From NCBI RefSeq assembly GCF_900110115.1, contig NZ_FOCM01000004.1, positions 186,001-250,000 on the forward strand: a stretch of 64,000 nt of DNA, in the 5' to 3' direction. Below the pieces are notes generated by a model. That model made no database searches and had not been told where the DNA came from. It worked only from the letters and a program-made list of their open reading frames with translations. The stretch's first letter is position 1. Each line of letters starts with the position of its first letter. Both the position numbers and the translations under genes were made by a program. This stretch comes from Palleronia pelagia. Lineage in GTDB: Bacteria; Pseudomonadota; Alphaproteobacteria; Rhodobacterales; Rhodobacteraceae. Shown one piece after another: positions 17,106 through 27,448 of this stretch.

Positions 17106-17710
17106 CACCGGGCAAACGCGCATTCGACATCGCCCTGGCGATGATGCTGGGCGCGATCCTGCTCATCCCCGGGCTGGTGATCGCGGGGCTGGTGTTGGTT
17201 CTGTCCGGCCGACCGGTGCTGCACCGATCCGAACGGATGCGCGGTATCAACGAGCCGTTCATGCTGTGGAAGTTCCGCTCCATGCGGCCGGACCCGGGCG
17301 ATATCGGTGTGACGGGTGGCGACAAGAGCACCCGCATCACCCCCGTCGGTCGTATGCTGCGCCGCACCCGGCTGGACGAGCTCCCACAGCTTTGGAACGT
17401 GCTGCGTGGCGATATCAGCTTCGTGGGCCCCCGCCCGCCGCTGCGCCGCTATACCGAGCTGTTTCCCGAGCTCTACGCGCGCGTGCTGCAGACGCGGCCC
17501 GGAATCACGGGTCTGGCCACTCTCCGCTTCCATCGGCGCGAAGAGGTATTGCTAACCGCGTGCGAGACCGTGGCGGAAACCGAAGCAGTCTATTGCCGGC
17601 GCTGCGTGCCGCGCAAGGCGGCGCTGGACCTGATCTATGCGCGCAACCGCAGCCTGTGCTTCGACCTGGCGCTGATCGCCGAGACGGTGACGCGGATCCG
17701 CCCGCACTAG
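17102..17710 (+). CDS. Undecaprenyl-phosphate sugar-phosphotransferase (ExoY/WcaJ C-terminal type)
   Basis: A 202-residue initiating sugar transferase. One hydrophobic segment lies near the N-terminus (ALAMMLGAILLIPGLVIAGL). The cytosolic catalytic domain follows, with KFRSMRP, RITPVGRMLRRTRLDELPQ and LWNVLRGDISFVGPRPPL, ending in RPGITGLATL. It is the short ExoY-like form without the multi-span N-terminus of WcaJ. It would load the first sugar phosphate onto the lipid carrier. Its TAG stop overlaps the TAG stop of the convergent YjbF gene in a CTAG palindrome. Confidence 0.9.
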   Translation: MTPGKRAFDIALAMMLGAILLIPGLVIAGLVLVLSGRPVLHRSERMRGINEPFMLWKFRSMRPDPGDIGVTGGDKSTRITPVGRMLRRTRLDELPQLWNVLRGDISFVGPRPPLRRYTELFPELYARVLQTRPGITGLATLRFHRREEVLLTACETVAETEAVYCRRCVPRKAALDLIYARNRSLCFDLALIAETVTRIRPH

Positions 17711-18405
17711 CGCAGGCCGGTATGGACGGCCTGAAGATCGAAATATCCCAGCGTCGGCGTCACGAACTGCCGCGACTGGCGGATCACGCCGCGCCCGTCG
17801 ATCCAGTAGGTATTGCGCGTCGTCTCGCCCGCCTCGGTGCGGCAGCTTTCGTCCACCCGGGTGGTGACGAAGCGGCGCGAGGTGACGGTGATCGCCTGCC
17901 CGCCCGTGCGGGCGAGGGTGCAAAAATACCGCGTGCGCCGGATCACCTGCGGCCCCTCGAGCCGGTAGTGATCGCGCACCACCTGCGCCGGGCCCGCAAT
18001 CAGCTGCGCCACGCGGGGCACCTCGGCCGAGGACAGGTCGAAGCCGAAGCCCGCCGTTCCCACGATCTGTCCGTCCTTCAGCGACACGGCGTCGCCATCT
18101 GCCGTGATCCAGGTGGTGACATCGCGGTTGACCACCTGCTGAAGCATCCCGGCCTCGAACCCGGACTCGGGGATGCGCAGGATCAGGATGTCGTTCGGCG
18201 CGGCGTTCAGCTCGGCGTCGGACAGGGTGATGCCCGGGGGCGGCCCGTCATCTCCGCGGCGAAAGAGGCCGACCGCCAGACCGCGGAAATCCTGGAAGAT
18301 GGTGTCGCTGTTGGCGTCCCGGTTGGAGCACGCGCCCAGCGCCGCCAACAGCCCGACCCCGAGCGCGAACGCCCGGGCCGCCTGTGCAATCGGTGTCATC
18401 GCCAT
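17707..18405 (-). CDS. yjbF: YjbF-family lipoprotein (GfcB-like)
   Basis: A 232-residue lipoprotein with lipobox LGAC, of the YjbF/GfcB family tied to capsule and exopolysaccharide secretion. Recognisable regions are PNDILILRIPESG, a central FCTLARTGGQAITVTSRRFVTTRVDE segment and TYWIDGRGVIRQSRQFVTPTLGYFDLQ. The 5' end overlaps the YjbH gene by about 10 bp. A second ATG at 18399 gives an exact ATGA overlap and may be the true start. Confidence 0.85.
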   Translation of the reverse strand: MAMTPIAQAARAFALGVGLLAALGACSNRDANSDTIFQDFRGLAVGLFRRGDDGPPPGITLSDAELNAAPNDILILRIPESGFEAGMLQQVVNRDVTTWITADGDAVSLKDGQIVGTAGFGFDLSSAEVPRVAQLIAGPAQVVRDHYRLEGPQVIRRTRYFCTLARTGGQAITVTSRRFVTTRVDESCRTEAGETTRNTYWIDGRGVIRQSRQFVTPTLGYFDLQAVHTGLR

Positions 18406-20543
18406 ACCGTGCCCCAGCTGTCCTGCATGTCGGGCCGGTGATAGTCGCGCACCCGGTCGTAAAGACGTCCGTCGACCTCGAGCCGCGCGCCGCCGTCGCG
18501 GGTGATCGGCCGCAGGGTCGTCGACGCGGTGGTCTTCGACGGACGGCCCAGGAACTGACCCACCGGGATCTCCAACGTGATGCCCTTGTCGAACGACCCC
18601 TCGCCGAATTCCTCGGCCGAGACATCGGTCTTGGTGGCGAAGACGCCGATGCGCCAGCCGTTGGCGAATTCGCGGTGCAGGCTCAGGGTCGCGCCGACGT
18701 CGCCCGCCAGGTAGCGGCCCACGTCAAGCTGCACGTGGAATTTCTCGGGAAGCTTGTAATAGGCCGACAGATGCCCGGTGGCGACCGAGTAGTCCTGGAA
18801 CCCGAACTGGGTGTCGAAATCGCGCTGGTGCACGTAGTTCAGCTCGGCCCCGAGGGCGAGCCGGCTGCCCACCGGTTTCCACAGAAGCTCGGTCGATAGC
18901 CCGCCGAACATCCGCTCGAGATAGCCCACCGTGACCCGACCGTAGAGGTTGTCCCCCGGCTTGAAGTAGTAGGCGCCTGTCAGCTTCTCGAGCGCGGGGT
19001 CGCCCTGTTCGTTGTAGAGGTTGAAGTTCGTGCGGACGCGGGGCAGCACCGAGTTGCTCTGCCGCACGCTGTCCGACAGGTTGCCCGCGATCCGCTTGGT
19101 GACCGAGCCGCTGAAGACGAGGCCCGGCCGCGGCTCGTAGGTCGCCTGGGCGCGGACGCCGACATCAAGGCGCAGCGGCTCTTCCGGCTCGAATAGCACG
19201 CGCCGGACGTAGGGACCGACCGACCAGTCGAAGCGCGGGAACACCGACGGCGACAGCGCGGCACGCCGGTCGCGTGCGGGCGGATCGGCGAAGCCTGTCG
19301 CGGCGAAGAGCTGCGCCGAGGCGTCGGGCTCCAGCACCAACGCCTCAAGATCCGAGCGGCGCATCACGATCGCCGACAGCGGCAGGCCGTCCGAGCTGGG
19401 CACGATGCGGAACGTCTCGACCGAGCTGGGCATCGTGCGGCTGAGCGCGCGCGCCGTGCGGCCGATGGCCTGCGGCGCCATGCCGTAACGCTGGTTGCGA
19501 ATGCGGACCTCGACGGTGTTCGGTCCCTGGACCTGCAGCGACTCCACGTCGATCCCGCTGCCCGCCAGGTCCCGCTCGAGCGCGCCCAGCAGCGTGGTCT
19601 GCGCGGTCGGTCGGGCGGCCCAGGTCTCGATCCATTTCTCGGGCGCCGAAGCGCGCGATGGACGCGGCGCCACGGGACCCGGCGCCCGGATCACCTGACC
19701 CTGCACCGGCGGGCGGTTGGGGTTGCCCTGGAAGGTCAGGCTGACGCCGAATTCGCTGCCGTAAAGATAGTAGCCGCCGACCGTCACCGCGTCGTTGACC
19801 CGGTAGACCGCACCGAAGTTCAGCGGGCTGTCGCGGTCGAGGATCCGTTGCGACGCGATGGCACCGTTGCCGGTTTCCAGGTCGTAGGCGTCCGAGCTGT
19901 ATTCAGCCATCAATGACAGGCGCGGCGTGGCCTGCCAGATGGCGCTGGCGAAGGGCGCGGCGTCGCCACGAAACCACTGGTCGACATTGAAGTTGCCGCC
20001 CCGACCGTTGTCGATGGGCTCGCGCGTGCCCGTCGAAAAGGCCGGGTTGTAGCTGCCCAGCCGGCCCCAGCCGAGGCCTGCGCTGAGCGCGAGGTCGCCG
20101 CCGAAGGTCTTGGTCGCGACCAGGTATTCGCCGGACGAGATGCCGGTGCCCGCAAGGTCCTGTAGCCCCAATTTCAGCGCCGGGCGCCAGCGGGTTTCCG
20201 ACAGCAGGCGGACAGACACGTCGAAGCTGCGGTCCAGGTAGTCCTCGTAGCCGGGATTGTCTTCCAGCCTCAGGCCCGAGAATTGGGAATAGCGGAACGA
20301 GCCCTGCAACCACGGCAGGGCCTGGAAGGTCAGCGTGCCGCGGGTGATATTGCCGAAATGCGAGACGGAGCCCGACAGTTCGCCCTCGGGCTGTTCCAGC
20401 GCCGTGGGCATGTCGACCGCGCCCGTAACGCCATAGAGGTTCAGCGGCGGGCGGTCGAACTCGGCCCCCGCGGGCCCCGCCACGGAGCCGGCGGCCAGCA
20501 GCGCGGTGCAACATCCGGTCGCCAGTTTTCGCCCGATGGTCAA
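18396..20543 (-). CDS. yjbH: YjbH-family outer membrane exopolysaccharide protein
   Basis: A 715-residue predicted outer membrane beta-barrel of the YjbH/GfcD type. A signal peptide (to GPAGA) precedes the family start EFDRPPLNLYGVTGAVDMPTALEQPEGEL. An N-terminal barrel half (about residues 30-300), a linker containing a small alpha/beta domain (about 300-430) and a second barrel half follow. The chosen start is TTG at 20543, with AGGAG seven bases upstream. A TTG at 20579 only extends the frame. It pairs with yjbF in a secretion module of unsettled mechanism. Confidence 0.87.
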   Translation of the reverse strand: MTIGRKLATGCCTALLAAGSVAGPAGAEFDRPPLNLYGVTGAVDMPTALEQPEGELSGSVSHFGNITRGTLTFQALPWLQGSFRYSQFSGLRLEDNPGYEDYLDRSFDVSVRLLSETRWRPALKLGLQDLAGTGISSGEYLVATKTFGGDLALSAGLGWGRLGSYNPAFSTGTREPIDNGRGGNFNVDQWFRGDAAPFASAIWQATPRLSLMAEYSSDAYDLETGNGAIASQRILDRDSPLNFGAVYRVNDAVTVGGYYLYGSEFGVSLTFQGNPNRPPVQGQVIRAPGPVAPRPSRASAPEKWIETWAARPTAQTTLLGALERDLAGSGIDVESLQVQGPNTVEVRIRNQRYGMAPQAIGRTARALSRTMPSSVETFRIVPSSDGLPLSAIVMRRSDLEALVLEPDASAQLFAATGFADPPARDRRAALSPSVFPRFDWSVGPYVRRVLFEPEEPLRLDVGVRAQATYEPRPGLVFSGSVTKRIAGNLSDSVRQSNSVLPRVRTNFNLYNEQGDPALEKLTGAYYFKPGDNLYGRVTVGYLERMFGGLSTELLWKPVGSRLALGAELNYVHQRDFDTQFGFQDYSVATGHLSAYYKLPEKFHVQLDVGRYLAGDVGATLSLHREFANGWRIGVFATKTDVSAEEFGEGSFDKGITLEIPVGQFLGRPSKTTASTTLRPITRDGGARLEVDGRLYDRVRDYHRPDMQDSWGTVWR

Positions 20544-20624
20544 AGAAGTGCTCCTGCCCGCATCCCTTGGATCACGCAACCGGTATGAAGGCGGCTTTTG
20601 GCAAGGGCAAGAGCAGTCGGCCGC

Positions 20625-22580
20625 CTAGGCGCCTTGTGGCGCAACGACCGTGTCCCCCGTGCCCGGCTTGCGGTAGCCTTCGACCCAGCGCATGGCGACG
20701 GCGGCCGCGGCATCCTCGTTGCCCGAACTCAGCGCCTCGCGCAGGGATCGCAGCGCGCTGGCCACCTCGATCTCGGAGAGGCAGGCCTCGTGGGTCACGA
20801 AGATCTTCTCGTGCATGGTCATCACGTGGCCTTCGCCGATGATGAGCTCTTCGCACAGCTTCTCGCCCGGCTTCAGCCCAACCTCGACGATCGCGATGTC
20901 GCCATCGGGGTTTTCATCGCTACGCACGGTATAATGGCTTTCCTCGATCAGGTGGCGCGCCAGGTCCCAGATGCGCAGGGGCTTGCCCATGTCGAGCACA
21001 TAGACCTCGCCGCCGTTGGCCATGGATCCGGCCATGAGCACCAGGCTCACCGCCTCTTCGACGGTCATGAAGAAGCGGGTGACGTCGCGGTGGGTGACCG
21101 TGACCGGACCGCCCTGGGCGATCTGCTCCTTGAAGAGCGGAATGACCGACCCGGACGAGCCGATGACGTTGCCGAAACGGACCATGGTAAAGATGGTGCC
21201 GCGGCTGCGCGCGGCCTGGTCCTGGATCACCAGCTCGGCCAGCCGCTTGGACGCGCCCATGACGTTCGTCGGGCGCACCGCCTTGTCGGATGACACGAGC
21301 ACGAAGCGCTCGCATCCCGCCCGCGCCGCTTCGCGCGCCAGGGTCGACGTGCCGAGAACGTTGTTCGCGAGCCCGACCAGCGGGTTCGTCTCGACCAGGG
21401 TCACGTGCTTGTAGGCCGCCGCGTGCAGTACCACGTCGATTTCATGCGTCTCGAGCACCTGGCGCACCAGGCGCGCCTCGGTCACCGAGCCCAAGACCGG
21501 CACCAGCTCGATCTCCGCGTCGGCGGCGAGCGGCGCCAGCGTCTTGTGGATCTCGTAGAGTGCGAGTTCGGATAGTTCGAAGATAACGAGTTTACGTGGC
21601 GCGCAGTCCAGCAACTGTCGGCAGAGTTCAGAGCCGATGGACCCGCCCCCGCCCGAGACAAGCACCGACCGCCCGGCAAACTCGCGCGCGGCCTTGTCGG
21701 TCTGCCGGTCGAAGACCTGCCGTCCCATCAGGCGGGCTTCGGACATGGGCACCAGCTTGTCGACCAGCGGCTCCTGCCCGATCAGCTGGGTGAAAGACGG
21801 CAGGACCTGGACCTCGAGCCCCTGGGCCTGCAGCCGACGCGCCAGCTGGGTCTGCTTGGGCCGGGACATCGACGGCATGCACAGAACGACCCGCTTCACA
21901 TCGCGCTCGGCCACGATTCGTTCGATATCGACCGGGCGCAGCACTTCGAGGCCACCGACGGTCAGCCCCTGCAGCGACGGGTTGTCGTCGACGAAGGCGA
22001 CCGCCTCGATCTGGTCATCGGCGGTCAGCGCGCGCGCCAGCTGCATACCCGTCGTGCCGGCGCCGTAAATCAGCACGCGCGCCCGGTCACCGCGCATGCG
22101 ATAGGTCGCCACCAGGATTTCCAGCATGATCAGCCGGCCCGCCGACAGCAGCACGAACATCATCATGCCGAACACCACGAAGGAAGCAGCGGCAAGCGGC
22201 AGACTGCCGATCTGGTGAAGCGCCGCCGCGATTGCCGACGAGATCAGCGCGAGAACGCCGATCAGTCCTATGCCCTTGGAGTCGAACGCTTTCAGACGGG
22301 CATTCGGGATCTTCAGGATCACCGAGACCACCGCACTGATCATGAGCATCATCGATACCGTCATGAGTCCGGTCCAAGTTCCCAGCATCAACCCCAGCGG
22401 ATCGCCGAGAATCTTCAGCGTCAGAACGTAGGCAAGCGCCGTCAGGCAAAGATCCACTGTCAGGAGGATGGCACGCTTCTGATTCCGGCTGAGCGTGGTC
22501 GCACGCCGCGCAAATGCACCGCGGAAACGCGAAATCAGGGTCGTAGCGCGCGGGGCGCTTCGGCTCGCATTCTGTTTCAT
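20625..22580 (-). CDS. Nucleoside-diphosphate sugar 4,6-dehydratase/epimerase (WbpM/PglF/CapD type)
   Basis: A 651-residue protein with four N-terminal membrane spans (about residues 30-150) and a CoA-binding-like Rossmann domain (VLIYGAGTTGMQLARAL). The C-terminal SDR domain carries VLVSGGGGSIGSELCRQLL and SSDKAVRPTNVMGASKRLAE. Met replaces the usual Tyr in the MxxxK catalytic motif, which is normal for WbpM and PglF. It forms UDP-4-keto-6-deoxy sugars for polysaccharide. The start at 22580 has no strong SD; upstream in-frame ATGs exist. A weak hairpin with GGCGGC/GCCGCC arms follows the stop. Confidence 0.88.
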   Translation of the reverse strand: MKQNASRSAPRATTLISRFRGAFARRATTLSRNQKRAILLTVDLCLTALAYVLTLKILGDPLGLMLGTWTGLMTVSMMLMISAVVSVILKIPNARLKAFDSKGIGLIGVLALISSAIAAALHQIGSLPLAAASFVVFGMMMFVLLSAGRLIMLEILVATYRMRGDRARVLIYGAGTTGMQLARALTADDQIEAVAFVDDNPSLQGLTVGGLEVLRPVDIERIVAERDVKRVVLCMPSMSRPKQTQLARRLQAQGLEVQVLPSFTQLIGQEPLVDKLVPMSEARLMGRQVFDRQTDKAAREFAGRSVLVSGGGGSIGSELCRQLLDCAPRKLVIFELSELALYEIHKTLAPLAADAEIELVPVLGSVTEARLVRQVLETHEIDVVLHAAAYKHVTLVETNPLVGLANNVLGTSTLAREAARAGCERFVLVSSDKAVRPTNVMGASKRLAELVIQDQAARSRGTIFTMVRFGNVIGSSGSVIPLFKEQIAQGGPVTVTHRDVTRFFMTVEEAVSLVLMAGSMANGGEVYVLDMGKPLRIWDLARHLIEESHYTVRSDENPDGDIAIVEVGLKPGEKLCEELIIGEGHVMTMHEKIFVTHEACLSEIEVASALRSLREALSSGNEDAAAAVAMRWVEGYRKPGTGDTVVAPQGA

Positions 22581-22783
22581 CGGACTTGTAACGCCTTTCG
22601 CCGAAATACGGCGCATGCCCGCATTCAATGCCCAAGGCATACAGCCAAACACGCGATTTTCACAAGACGCGCGGAGCCCATCGGCAATTCGGCGCGCCCC
22701 ACGGGCGCGTGGACGTCCCCGGCGATCACGCTAAGCTTCCGGGACCGCAAGGTTCGCCGCAGGACACCAAAAAAGGGTAAATC

Positions 22784-24187
22784 ATGAGTAAATCCGAAAT
22801 CGGGCTGGTGGGCCTTGGCACCATGGGCGCCGCGCTGGCCCTGAACATCGCCGAGAACGGCTTCGACATCGCGGTGATGAACCGCACGAACTCGGTCACG
22901 CGCGATTTCGTGGCGAACGCGGGCGACCTGGCGCCGCGCCTCACCGCGACCGAGGATCTACAGGGGCTGGTGGACGCGCTGGCCACACCGCGCGCGGTGA
23001 TCCTGATGGTGCCCGCGGGCGATGTCGTGGACGACCATATCGAGCGTCTGCGCGCGATCATGGATCCCGACGACCTGATCATCGACGCGGGCAACGCCAA
23101 TTTCCGCGACACGATCCGCCGGGCCGAGGCCGCGCGCGACTCGGGCAATCCCTACCTGGGCATCGGCGTGTCGGGCGGCGAGGACGGCGCGCGCCACGGG
23201 CCGTCGATCATGGGCGGCGGCGACCGCGCGGCGTGGGACCGCGTCAGCCACATCCTGACCGCCATCGCCGCGCGCCACGAGGGCACCCCCTGCGCCACCT
23301 ACATGGGTCCGGGCGGGGCCGGTCATTTCGTGAAGGCCGTCCATAACGGCATCGAATACGCCGACATGCAGATGATCGCCGAGATCTACGGCCTTCTGCG
23401 CGACGGGCGCGGCGCGGATTACGGCGAGATCGCCACCCTGTTCGAGCGGTGGAACGACGGGCCGTTGCAATCCTACCTGGTCGAGATCACCGCCAAGGTC
23501 GCCGCCGCCGAGGATCCGAAGACCGGCAAGCCGCTTCTGTCGGTGATCGAGGACACGGCCGGTCAGAAGGGCACCGGCCGCTGGACCGCCATCGAGGCGC
23601 TGCACCTGGCCGCCCCCGTCCCGGTGATCGAGGCCGCCGTGGCCGCGCGCAACATGTCGGCGGTGAAGGACGCTCGCAAGGCGGGCGAGGATCGCTTCGG
23701 CGCAGGCGCGGGCCGCTTCGACGTGCCGGGCGACGAGACGCTGGAGCGGGCGATGATCGCGGGCAAGATCGCCTGCTACACGCAAGGCTTCGACATGCTG
23801 GCCAAGGCGTCCGAGGCGTTCGACTGGAGCCTGCCCCTGCCCGAGATCGCCAAGGTCTGGCGCGCGGGCTGCATCATCCGCTCGGCCATGCTGGACGACA
23901 TGGCGGCCGCGCTGGCCGACGCGCCGGGCACGTCGCTGATGCTGTCCGACAGTTTCGCGAAACGGGTCGAAGACTCGACGCCCGGCCTGCGCGACACGGT
24001 CTCCAAGGCGATCGCGGCGGGCCATCCCGTTCCGGCGCTGGCGGCGGCGGTCACCTATTTCGACACCATGCGCAGCCATCGCGGCACCGCCGACATGATC
24101 CAGGGGCAGCGCGACTACTTCGGCTGGCACGGCTTCGCCCGGCTGGATGACGACGGGCGGGATCACCACGGACCGTGGGTGGAGTGA
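22784..24187 (+). CDS. gnd: 6-phosphogluconate dehydrogenase, decarboxylating
   Basis: A 467-residue pentose phosphate pathway enzyme converting 6-phosphogluconate to ribulose 5-phosphate. It has the N-terminal NADP-binding motif GLVGLGTMGAALALNI, the signature IDAGNANFRDT and GVSGGEDGARHGPSIMGGG. GAGHFVKAVHNGIEYADMQ contains the catalytic Lys and His-Asn. The C-terminal QGQRDYFGWHGFAR is the usual tail. Length is normal for the long form. A terminator hairpin follows. Confidence 0.96.
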   Translation: MSKSEIGLVGLGTMGAALALNIAENGFDIAVMNRTNSVTRDFVANAGDLAPRLTATEDLQGLVDALATPRAVILMVPAGDVVDDHIERLRAIMDPDDLIIDAGNANFRDTIRRAEAARDSGNPYLGIGVSGGEDGARHGPSIMGGGDRAAWDRVSHILTAIAARHEGTPCATYMGPGGAGHFVKAVHNGIEYADMQMIAEIYGLLRDGRGADYGEIATLFERWNDGPLQSYLVEITAKVAAAEDPKTGKPLLSVIEDTAGQKGTGRWTAIEALHLAAPVPVIEAAVAARNMSAVKDARKAGEDRFGAGAGRFDVPGDETLERAMIAGKIACYTQGFDMLAKASEAFDWSLPLPEIAKVWRAGCIIRSAMLDDMAAALADAPGTSLMLSDSFAKRVEDSTPGLRDTVSKAIAAGHPVPALAAAVTYFDTMRSHRGTADMIQGQRDYFGWHGFARLDDDGRDHHGPWVE

Positions 24188-24189
24188 TG

Positions 24190-24213
24190 CCCGGCTGACG
24201 CCGGGGGTTTTTA
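24190..24213 (+). terminator. Rho-independent terminator after gnd
   Basis: CCCGGC, loop TGAC and GCCGGG are followed by GG and a run of T, directly after the gnd stop. Confidence 0.85.
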
Positions 24214-24335
24214 CTTGGGCCGGCCTCGATGCGACGGCGCCTTCGCGGGCCACGCCGATGGCGCGTGCTGAAGACCCGGGCCGCGATCGACAAAGCTCGC
24301 CGGTCAGGCCCCTCACTCAGGAACAGGCGCAGCGT

Positions 24336-25991
24336 CTACCGCTGAGCGACCTGCCAGCCGGGGTGGATCCACGGCTCGTCATTCGCCGCCGCAAGACGAC
24401 GGCCGAGGATGTGATCCGCCGCCTTCTCGCCCGTCATGATCGAGGGGCCGTTGAGGTTGCCGTTGGTGATGCGCGGGAAGATCGAGCTGTCGGCGACGCG
24501 CAGGCCCTCGACGCCGATCACGCGGCAGTCGGGATCGACCACCGCCCGGGGGTCGTTCGCGGCGCCCATCTTGCAGGTGCCGCAGGGGTGGTAGGCCGAC
24601 TCGACGTGCTCGCGGATGATGGCGTCCAGCTCGTCGTCGGTCTGCGCCGCCTCGCCCGGCTGGATCTCGTGCCGGCGGAAGGGGGCGAAGGCCTCCTGCC
24701 CAAAGATCTCGCGCGTGAGGCGGATGCAGAGACGGAAATCCTCCCAGTCCTTCGGGTCGGACATGTAGTTGAACAGGATGCGCGGCGCGTCCGCGGGGTC
24801 GGGCGAGCGCAGCGTGATCTCCCCGCGCGAGGCCGAGCGGTTCGGCCCGACATGCGCCTGGAACCCGTGCCCCTCGGCCACCGTCTGGCCGTCGTAGCGC
24901 ACGGCCAGCGGCAGGAAGTGATACTGGATATCGGGATATTCCACGCCCGCGCGCGAGCGGATGAAGGCGGCGGATTCGAAGTTGTTCGACGCGCCCGGCC
25001 CGGTCCCGGTGAACAGCCACCGCGCGCCGACCATGGCCTTGCCCATCAGCGACCAGTGCTTGAACAGCGTGACAGGCTGGCTCGCGGCCATCTGGACCAG
25101 GAATTCCAGGTGGTCCTGCAAGTTCTGGCCCACGCCCGCACGGTCCGCGCGCACCTCGATGCCGTGTTCGGCCAGGTGCGCGGCGGGACCGATCCCCGAC
25201 TGCATCAGGATCTTGGGCGAGTTGATGGCCCCCGCCGACAGAACCACCTCGGCCCGCGCGCTGACGACCTTGCCGCCCGCCAGCCGCACGCCGGTGGCGC
25301 GCGCGCCTTCGAAGACCAGCCGCTCGACCAGGCCGCGCACGACCTGCACGCGCCCCGTCTTCACCGCGGGCTTCAGGTAGGCGTTGGCGGCGGACCAGCG
25401 GCGGCCCTGCCAGACCGTCTGCTCCATCGGGCCGAAGCCTTCCTGCTTCTCGCCGTTGTAGTCGTCGGTGACCTCGTAGCCCGCCTGCGCGCCCGCCTGC
25501 ACGAAGGCGTGGTAGAGCGGGTTGTCGCGCGGCCCCCGCGTGACGTGCAGCGGGCCGTCGCTGCCACGCCAGCGCGGGTCGCCGCCGTGGCCGCCATCGT
25601 GCCACGTCTCCATCCGCTTGAAGTAGGGAAGGACGTCGGCAAAGGCCCAGCCCGCCGCGCCGCTGTCGGACCAGTGGTCGAAGTCCCGGGCGTGGCCGCG
25701 CACGTAGACCATGCCGTTGATGCTGCTCGAGCCGCCCAGCACCTTGCCGCGCGGGGTGGCCAGGACGCGGCCGTCCAGATGCGGCTCGGGCTCGGTGCTG
25801 TAGCCCCAGTCGTAGCGCTTCATGTTCATCGGAAAGGACAGCGCTCCGGGCATCTGGATCAGCGGCCCGGCATCGGTGCCGCCGTGTTCCACGACCAGCA
25901 CCGAGCGCCCGGCCTCGGCCAGCCGGTAGGCAATGGCACAGCCCGCCGAGCCCGCGCCGACGATGACGTAATCGGCTTGCAAACTGGTCAA
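24336..25991 (-). CDS. betA: Choline dehydrogenase (GMC oxidoreductase)
   Basis: A 551-residue FAD enzyme oxidising choline to betaine aldehyde. It has the FAD motif [20 protein letters not shown] signatures ([24 protein letters not shown] and [20 protein letters not shown]) and the active-site region [13 protein letters not shown]. No ATG is available. The start is TTG at 25991, which overlaps the betB stop (TTGA) and has GGAGG seven bases upstream inside betB. It is the last gene of betI-betC-betB-betA. Confidence 0.95.
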   Translation of the reverse strand: MTSLQADYVIVGAGSAGCAIAYRLAEAGRSVLVVEHGGTDAGPLIQMPGALSFPMNMKRYDWGYSTEPEPHLDGRVLATPRGKVLGGSSSINGMVYVRGHARDFDHWSDSGAAGWAFADVLPYFKRMETWHDGGHGGDPRWRGSDGPLHVTRGPRDNPLYHAFVQAGAQAGYEVTDDYNGEKQEGFGPMEQTVWQGRRWSAANAYLKPAVKTGRVQVVRGLVERLVFEGARATGVRLAGGKVVSARAEVVLSAGAINSPKILMQSGIGPAAHLAEHGIEVRADRAGVGQNLQDHLEFLVQMAASQPVTLFKHWSLMGKAMVGARWLFTGTGPGASNNFESAAFIRSRAGVEYPDIQYHFLPLAVRYDGQTVAEGHGFQAHVGPNRSASRGEITLRSPDPADAPRILFNYMSDPKDWEDFRLCIRLTREIFGQEAFAPFRRHEIQPGEAAQTDDELDAIIREHVESAYHPCGTCKMGAANDPRAVVDPDCRVIGVEGLRVADSSIFPRITNGNLNGPSIMTGEKAADHILGRRLAAANDEPWIHPGWQVAQR

Positions 25992-27448
25992 AACGCGGCC
26001 TCCACGGGGTTGGTGCCGACATAGACGGTCTGCACCTCGGTGAAATGGTCCAGCGCCTCGCGCGCGTTCTCGCGGCCGATGCCGCTGGCCTTCGACCCGC
26101 CGAAGGGCATCCCGGCGGGTGTCAGGTTGTATTCGTTGATCCACGCCGTGCCGGCCTTCAGCTGCGCCACGACCCGGTGCGCGCGGGCGATATCGCGAGT
26201 GAATACGCCCGCCGACAGCCCGAAGGCGGTGTCATTGGCGCGCGCGATCACATCGTCCTCGCCGGTGAAGGACAGGACCGACATGACGGGGCCGAAGATC
26301 TCGTCCCGCGCGCAGGTCATGGCGTCGGTCACGTCGGCCAGCACGGTGGGCGCGACCCAGTAGCCCGCGCGTTCGATCCGGTGACCGCCGCAGACCACGC
26401 GCGCGCCCTCGGCCCGCGCGGTGTCGAGATGGCCGAGCACGATCTGCATCTGCGCCTCGGTGGTCATGGGACCGAAATTGGTGGCCGGATCCAGCGGATC
26501 GCCGATCACGGCCTTCGCGACGCGGGCTTGCAGGCGTTCGAGGAAATCCCCGACCACCGACTCGTGCACGAAGACCCGTGTGCCGTTCGAGCAGACCTGC
26601 CCCGAACTGTAGAAATTGGCGTTGATGGCGCCCGAGACTGCGTCATCCAGCGTCGCGTCGTCGAAGATCACCAGGGGGGATTTGCCGCCAAGCTCCATCG
26701 TGACGTGTTTCATGGACGCGGCCGCGGCGGCATAGACCTTGCGGCCCGTGGGCACCGAGCCGGTGAGCGAGACCTTGGCCACGCGCGGATCGGTCGACAG
26801 CGCCGCGCCCACCGGTCCTGCGCCCTGGATCACGTTGAACAGGCCCGGTGGCAGACCGGCCTCGTGCAGGATCTCGGCCACCTTCAGCGCGCAGAGCGGC
26901 GTGGTCTCGGACGGCTTGAACACCATGGCGTTGCCCGCGGCCAGCGCGGGCGCGCCCTTCCAGCAGGCGATCTGGGTGGGGTAGTTCCACGCGCCGATCC
27001 CCGCGCAGACGCCCAGCGGGCGCGGGATCGTGTAGGCGAAATCGCCGCCGCCCAACGGAATGTGCCGCCCCGAGATGTCCCCGGCGAGGCCGCCGAAATA
27101 TTCCAGCGCGTCGGCGCCGCTGGTCGCGTCGGCCACCAGCGTTTCCTGGATCGGCTTGCCGGTGTCGAGCGTCTCGAGCCGCGACAGCGCGTCGTTGCGG
27201 TCGCGCAGGATGTCGGCGGCGCGGCGCAGGATGCGGCCGCGTTCCACCCCCGGCAACGCGGCCCAGTCCGCCTGCGCGCGGGCCGCCGAGTCGATCGCGC
27301 GGTCGATGATTGCGGGCGTGGCGGCGTGCACCGTGGCGATTTGTTCACCGGTGGCGGGATAGATCACCGCAATGGCGTCGCCGGCCGTGTCCTCGACATA
27401 CTGGCCGTCGATGAAATGGCTGGCGGTGGGTTGGGCATCGTGGGTCAT
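25988..27448 (-). CDS. betB: Betaine aldehyde dehydrogenase
   Basis: A 486-residue aldehyde dehydrogenase making glycine betaine. Residues include Glu252 in [12 protein letters not shown], the nucleophile Cys286 in [16 protein letters not shown], the NAD-binding [12 protein letters not shown] and the BetB-typical [13 protein letters not shown]. The ATG overlaps the betC stop and the stop overlaps the betA start, so translation is coupled throughout. Confidence 0.95.
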   Translation of the reverse strand: MTHDAQPTASHFIDGQYVEDTAGDAIAVIYPATGEQIATVHAATPAIIDRAIDSAARAQADWAALPGVERGRILRRAADILRDRNDALSRLETLDTGKPIQETLVADATSGADALEYFGGLAGDISGRHIPLGGGDFAYTIPRPLGVCAGIGAWNYPTQIACWKGAPALAAGNAMVFKPSETTPLCALKVAEILHEAGLPPGLFNVIQGAGPVGAALSTDPRVAKVSLTGSVPTGRKVYAAAAASMKHVTMELGGKSPLVIFDDATLDDAVSGAINANFYSSGQVCSNGTRVFVHESVVGDFLERLQARVAKAVIGDPLDPATNFGPMTTEAQMQIVLGHLDTARAEGARVVCGGHRIERAGYWVAPTVLADVTDAMTCARDEIFGPVMSVLSFTGEDDVIARANDTAFGLSAGVFTRDIARAHRVVAQLKAGTAWINEYNLTPAGMPFGGSKASGIGRENAREALDHFTEVQTVYVGTNPVEAAF

